Position numbers and translations under genes: made by a program. Below, in pieces: positions 23,144-26,164 of a DNA stretch of 26,164 nucleotides. Origin of the DNA: Pseudomonadota bacterium (GTDB lineage: Bacteria > Pseudomonadota > Gammaproteobacteria > Burkholderiales > Burkholderiaceae_C). The notes beneath the pieces were generated by a model, which ran no database searches, was not told where the DNA came from, and saw only the letters and a list, made by a program, of their open reading frames with translations. Within the stretch, counting starts at the first letter, position 1; every line of letters starts with the position of its first letter. The stretch covers positions 1-26,164 of the forward strand of contig JAEZLX010000052.1 in NCBI GenBank assembly GCA_023415035.1, in the 5' to 3' direction.

Positions 23144-23659
23144 ATGACCGAACCCGGCCAAGTGGCCCTGGACATCCGCGTCGCCCACTCCGCCAGCGAT
23201 CTGGGCGCGATCCGGCAGCTGTTCATCGACTACCAGTCGGAACTGGGCATCGACCTCGACTTCCAGGGGTTTCACGAAGAGCTGCAGACCCTGCCCGGCG
23301 TCTATGCCGAACCCGAAGGCATCCTCCTGCTGGCGACGGTCGATGATGCGCCGGCCGGCTGCTGTGCCTTCCGTGCCCTGCCGAACACCGATCACCTCAA
23401 CGCCTGCGAGATGAAGCGGCTGTTCGTGCGCCGCGCCTACCGCGGCTTCGGTCTGGGCCGGATGCTCGTCGACCAGACCATGGCGCGTGCCCAGATCGCC
23501 GGCTACACCACCATGCTGCTGGACACGCTCAGCGACATGGAGGCGGCACGCGCGCTTTACGAAGAGGCCGGCTTCATCGAAGTGGCCCCTTACTATCACA
23601 ACCCGTTGCCGGGCGCCCATTACCTGAAAGCGGATCTGGACGCCCTGCGGCGGATCTGA
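23144..23659 (+). CDS. GNAT-family N-acetyltransferase
   Basis: This 171-residue protein has the acetyl-CoA-binding motif A, VRRAYRGFGLGRMLVDQTM (R-G-F-G-L-G at its core). It is preceded by the beta4 strand ACEMKRLFV and followed by GYTTMLLDTLSDMEAARALYEEAGFIEVAPY, the usual motif B with a conserved Tyr and Gly-Phe. The substrate is unknown. A CAGGAG ribosome site precedes the ATG at 23144, and a TATAGT box lies at 23106-23111. It ends only 5 bp from the convergent peroxiredoxin stop. Confidence 0.92.
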   Translation: MTEPGQVALDIRVAHSASDLGAIRQLFIDYQSELGIDLDFQGFHEELQTLPGVYAEPEGILLLATVDDAPAGCCAFRALPNTDHLNACEMKRLFVRRAYRGFGLGRMLVDQTMARAQIAGYTTMLLDTLSDMEAARALYEEAGFIEVAPYYHNPLPGAHYLKADLDALRRI

Positions 23660-23664
23660 GAGGC

Positions 23665-24174
23665 TCAGAGCGCCTTGGCCTGAGCCAGCATCGTGGCCGC
23701 GTCGCTGACCTCGAACTTGCCCGGGGCCTCGACGTTCAGCGTCTTGACCACGCCATCCTTGACCAGCATCGAATAGCGGTTGCTGCGCACGCCCATGCCA
23801 CGCGCGGTCAGGTCCAGGGTCAGGCCCGTGGCCTGCGCGAACTCGGCGCTGCCGTCGGCCAGCATGCGCACCTTGCCGGCGGTCTTCTGGTCGCTGGCCC
23901 AGGCACCCATCACGAACGCGTCGTTCACGCTCAGGCACCAGATTTCATCGACGCCGGCGGCCTTCAGGGCATCGGCCTGCTCGACATAGCCCGGCACATG
24001 CTTGGCCGAGCAGGTGGGGGTGAAGGCACCCGGCACCGCGAAGATGGCAATGGTCTTGCCCGCGCTGGCCTCGGCGGTGTCCACGGGGTTGGGGCCGATG
24101 CTGCAGCCGTTGCCTTCCACTTCGCTGTACTCGGCCAGCTTCACGGCCGGAATCCTGTCGCCTACCTTGATCAT
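23665..24174 (-). CDS. Peroxiredoxin, Prx5-like
   Basis: This 169-residue peroxiredoxin reduces peroxides. The peroxidatic Cys is C55 in PGAFTPTCSAKHVPGY, the Prx5-type signature. Other Cys residues are C24 and C80 (DEIWCLSVND), so the resolving mechanism is not settled by sequence alone. A later GVRSNRYSMLV supplies the conserved Arg. I chose the ATG at 24174 because it gives the family N-terminus (MIKVGDRIPAVKL) and has AGGAG upstream. The gene lies between the S10-operon terminator and the GNAT gene, and looks independently transcribed. Confidence 0.95.
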   Translation of the reverse strand: MIKVGDRIPAVKLAEYSEVEGNGCSIGPNPVDTAEASAGKTIAIFAVPGAFTPTCSAKHVPGYVEQADALKAAGVDEIWCLSVNDAFVMGAWASDQKTAGKVRMLADGSAEFAQATGLTLDLTARGMGVRSNRYSMLVKDGVVKTLNVEAPGKFEVSDAATMLAQAKAL

Positions 24175-24285
24175 GTGAATCTCCTTGATGGATTGAAAAT
24201 CACCACGGCTGGCCAGGACTGGCTGCTTCCGCAGGCAGCAGCCTCCATGGAGCGCATTCCCGTCGCGGCAACTGCCGCAGACGAA

Positions 24286-24316
24286 AAAAAAGCGACCGAG
24301 ATTGTCGGTCGCTTTT
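24286..24316 (-). terminator. Terminator after rpsQ (end of the S10 operon)
   Basis: Stem AGCGACCGA (24291-24299) pairs perfectly with TCGGTCGCT (24305-24313) around a 5-nt loop. On the minus strand it is followed by a run of T, so it ends the ribosomal transcript. A second stem (TCCTGCC at 24322-24328 with GGCAGGA at 24335-24341) sits just before it and may reinforce it. Confidence 0.92.
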
Positions 24317-24347
24317 CTGTGTCCTGCCACGGTGGGCAGGAGTAGGC

Positions 24348-24617
24348 TTACACGATCGAAGCCTTTTGCACCAGGCGGGTGGCAACCCAGTTCTTGGTCT
24401 TCGACAGCGGACGGCTCTCGGTGATCTCGATCAGATCGCCCAGCTTGTACTCGCCGTTTTCGTCATGGGCGTGGTACTTGCTCGACTTGATCACGATCTT
24501 GTCGTAGATCGGGTGCTTGACCCGACGCTCGACGAGCACGGTCACGGTCTTGGCGCGCTTGTCGCTGACGACCTTGCCGATCAGGGTGCGCTTGAGGGAT
24601 GTTTTGGCTTCCGTCAT
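24348..24617 (-). CDS. rpsQ: 30S ribosomal protein S17
   Basis: This 89-residue S17 starts with a short extension and then RTLIGKVVSDKRAKTVTVLVERRVKHP. The family signature GDLIEITESRPLSKTKNW follows. It binds 16S rRNA early in 30S assembly. It is the last gene of this ribosomal block, 10 bp after rpmC, and is followed by a terminator instead of rplN. Confidence 0.99.
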   Translation of the reverse strand: MTEAKTSLKRTLIGKVVSDKRAKTVTVLVERRVKHPIYDKIVIKSSKYHAHDENGEYKLGDLIEITESRPLSKTKNWVATRLVQKASIV

Positions 24618-24627
24618 TTGTCACTCC

Positions 24628-24825
24628 TTACTTGGCAGCGCGCTGCTTCTCGGCCAAGATGGTCTTGGCACGAGCGATGGCACGACGGGTATCGCCCAGC
24701 GAGGCGGTATTGTTCAGTTGTTGCGTGGCCTTTTGCATACGCAGGCCGAAATGGGCCTTTTGCAGGGCTTTCACTTCGGCTTCGAGGCCGGCCACATCCT
24801 TCTGGCGCAGTTCAGCAGCTTTCAT
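24628..24825 (-). CDS. rpmC: 50S ribosomal protein L29
   Basis: This 65-residue L29 forms the usual two-helix hairpin. It has MKAAELRQKDVAGLEAEV at the start and the conserved segment FGLRMQKATQQLNNTA in the middle. It sits near the peptide exit of the 50S subunit. Spacing is 16 bp after rplP and 10 bp before rpsQ. Confidence 0.99.
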   Translation of the reverse strand: MKAAELRQKDVAGLEAEVKALQKAHFGLRMQKATQQLNNTASLGDTRRAIARAKTILAEKQRAAK

Positions 24826-24841
24826 CTCATGTTCTCCTGAA

Positions 24842-25258
24842 TCACTGACCCAGCAAGCGCGTCACGAACGTGGTGCGCAGAGGAAGTTTGGCGGCAGCCA
24901 GGGCGAAGGCTTCGCGGGCGAGCTGTTCGGGCACGCCAACGATTTCGTACAGCACCTTGCCAGGCTGGATTTCGGCCACGTAGTACTCCACGGAACCCTT
25001 GCCGTTACCCATACGGACTTCGGCGGGTTTGTTGGAGATAGGCTTGTCGGGGAAGACACGGATCCAGATGCGACCGCCACGCTTGACGTGACGGGAAATC
25101 GCACGGCGGCCGGCTTCGATCTGGCGAGCCGTCAGGCGGCCGCGATCGGTGGACTTCAGACCGAAGTCACCGAAAGCCACGGTCGCGCCGCTGGTGGCGA
25201 CGCCCGTGTTGCGGCCCTTTTGCTCTTTACGGTATTTGCGGCGAGCAGGTTGCAGCAT
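24842..25258 (-). CDS. rplP: 50S ribosomal protein L16
   Basis: This 138-residue L16 begins MLQPARRKYRKEQKGRN and has IEAGRRAISRHVKRGG and VRMGNGKGSVEYYVA, all family signatures. It contacts the A-site tRNA and helps mature the peptidyl transferase centre. The start is 2 bp after the rpsC stop, so translation is probably coupled. Confidence 0.99.
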   Translation of the reverse strand: MLQPARRKYRKEQKGRNTGVATSGATVAFGDFGLKSTDRGRLTARQIEAGRRAISRHVKRGGRIWIRVFPDKPISNKPAEVRMGNGKGSVEYYVAEIQPGKVLYEIVGVPEQLAREAFALAAAKLPLRTTFVTRLLGQ

Positions 25259-25260
25259 GT

Positions 25261-26127
<867 letters not shown>

Positions 26128-26143
26128 AGTTCCAGTGACCTCT

Positions 26144-26164
26144 TCAGTTGCCAACCGTCACGTA
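26144..26164 (-). CDS. rplV: 50S ribosomal protein L22, C-terminal end (partial)
   Basis: Seven codons are visible, reading YVTVGN and stop on the minus strand. This is the common C-terminal end of L22 in Burkholderiales, and rplV precedes rpsC in the S10 operon. The rest lies outside the window, so the call rests mainly on position. Confidence 0.75.
   Translation of the reverse strand, partial: YVTVGN

Overview
The window is GC-rich and almost fully coding. It looks like chromosomal DNA from a betaproteobacterium of the order Burkholderiales, probably Comamonadaceae-like. The evidence is a canonical F1Fo-ATP synthase operon next to a divergent DUF493-lipB-lipA cluster, a regulatory PTS (mannose-type EIIA, HPr, EI) with no sugar permease, betaproteobacterial-type LipB and S3 proteins, and a YheT-family hydrolase paired with a small betaproteobacterial protein of unknown function. 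The family-level assignment is inference.

Left edge (1-1080): a decayed accessory region. A fragment of an IS66-family transposase (minus strand, 1-96) abuts a fragment of a type I restriction subunit HsdR. That fragment is fused in frame to the C-terminal, zinc-site end of a YgjP-like metallopeptidase (stop at 632). After it come a 267-bp stretch with GGCACA iterons, an intact tRNA-Arg(CCG) on the minus strand, and a 41-bp duplicate of the tRNA's 5' half. This resembles an old integration site or the remains of a tRNA duplication.

1127-3456: a membrane-anchored monohaem cytochrome c (plus) converges on a two-gene minus unit (YheT-like alpha/beta hydrolase, then an unknown protein) across a bidirectional terminator. 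3506-11099: the complete operon atpIBEFHAGDC on the minus strand, with a readable TTGACT/TATAAT promoter at the right end and a strong terminator at the left end.

11152-14906 (plus): DUF493 protein, lipB, lipA, an AraC-type regulator overlapping lipA, and a DMT-family exporter. 14913-20505 (minus): a tightly packed run of lipoprotein, MFS transporter, PTS EIIA, HPr, EI and a second MFS transporter, with ATGA overlaps at the upstream joints. 20691-21803 (plus): two thioredoxin-fold proteins and a terminator. 21819-23082: divergent cytochrome c' (minus) and cytochrome b561 (plus). 23144-24174: a GNAT acetyltransferase (plus) and a Prx5-like peroxiredoxin (minus) meeting tail to tail. 24286-26164: the end of the S10 ribosomal operon on the minus strand (rplV end, rpsC, rplP, rpmC, rpsQ), closed by a terminator.

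Most of the window is ordinary housekeeping sequence. I found no convincing new system. The accessory signal is concentrated in the first 1.1 kb, where three broken mobile or defence-associated pieces sit beside a tRNA.
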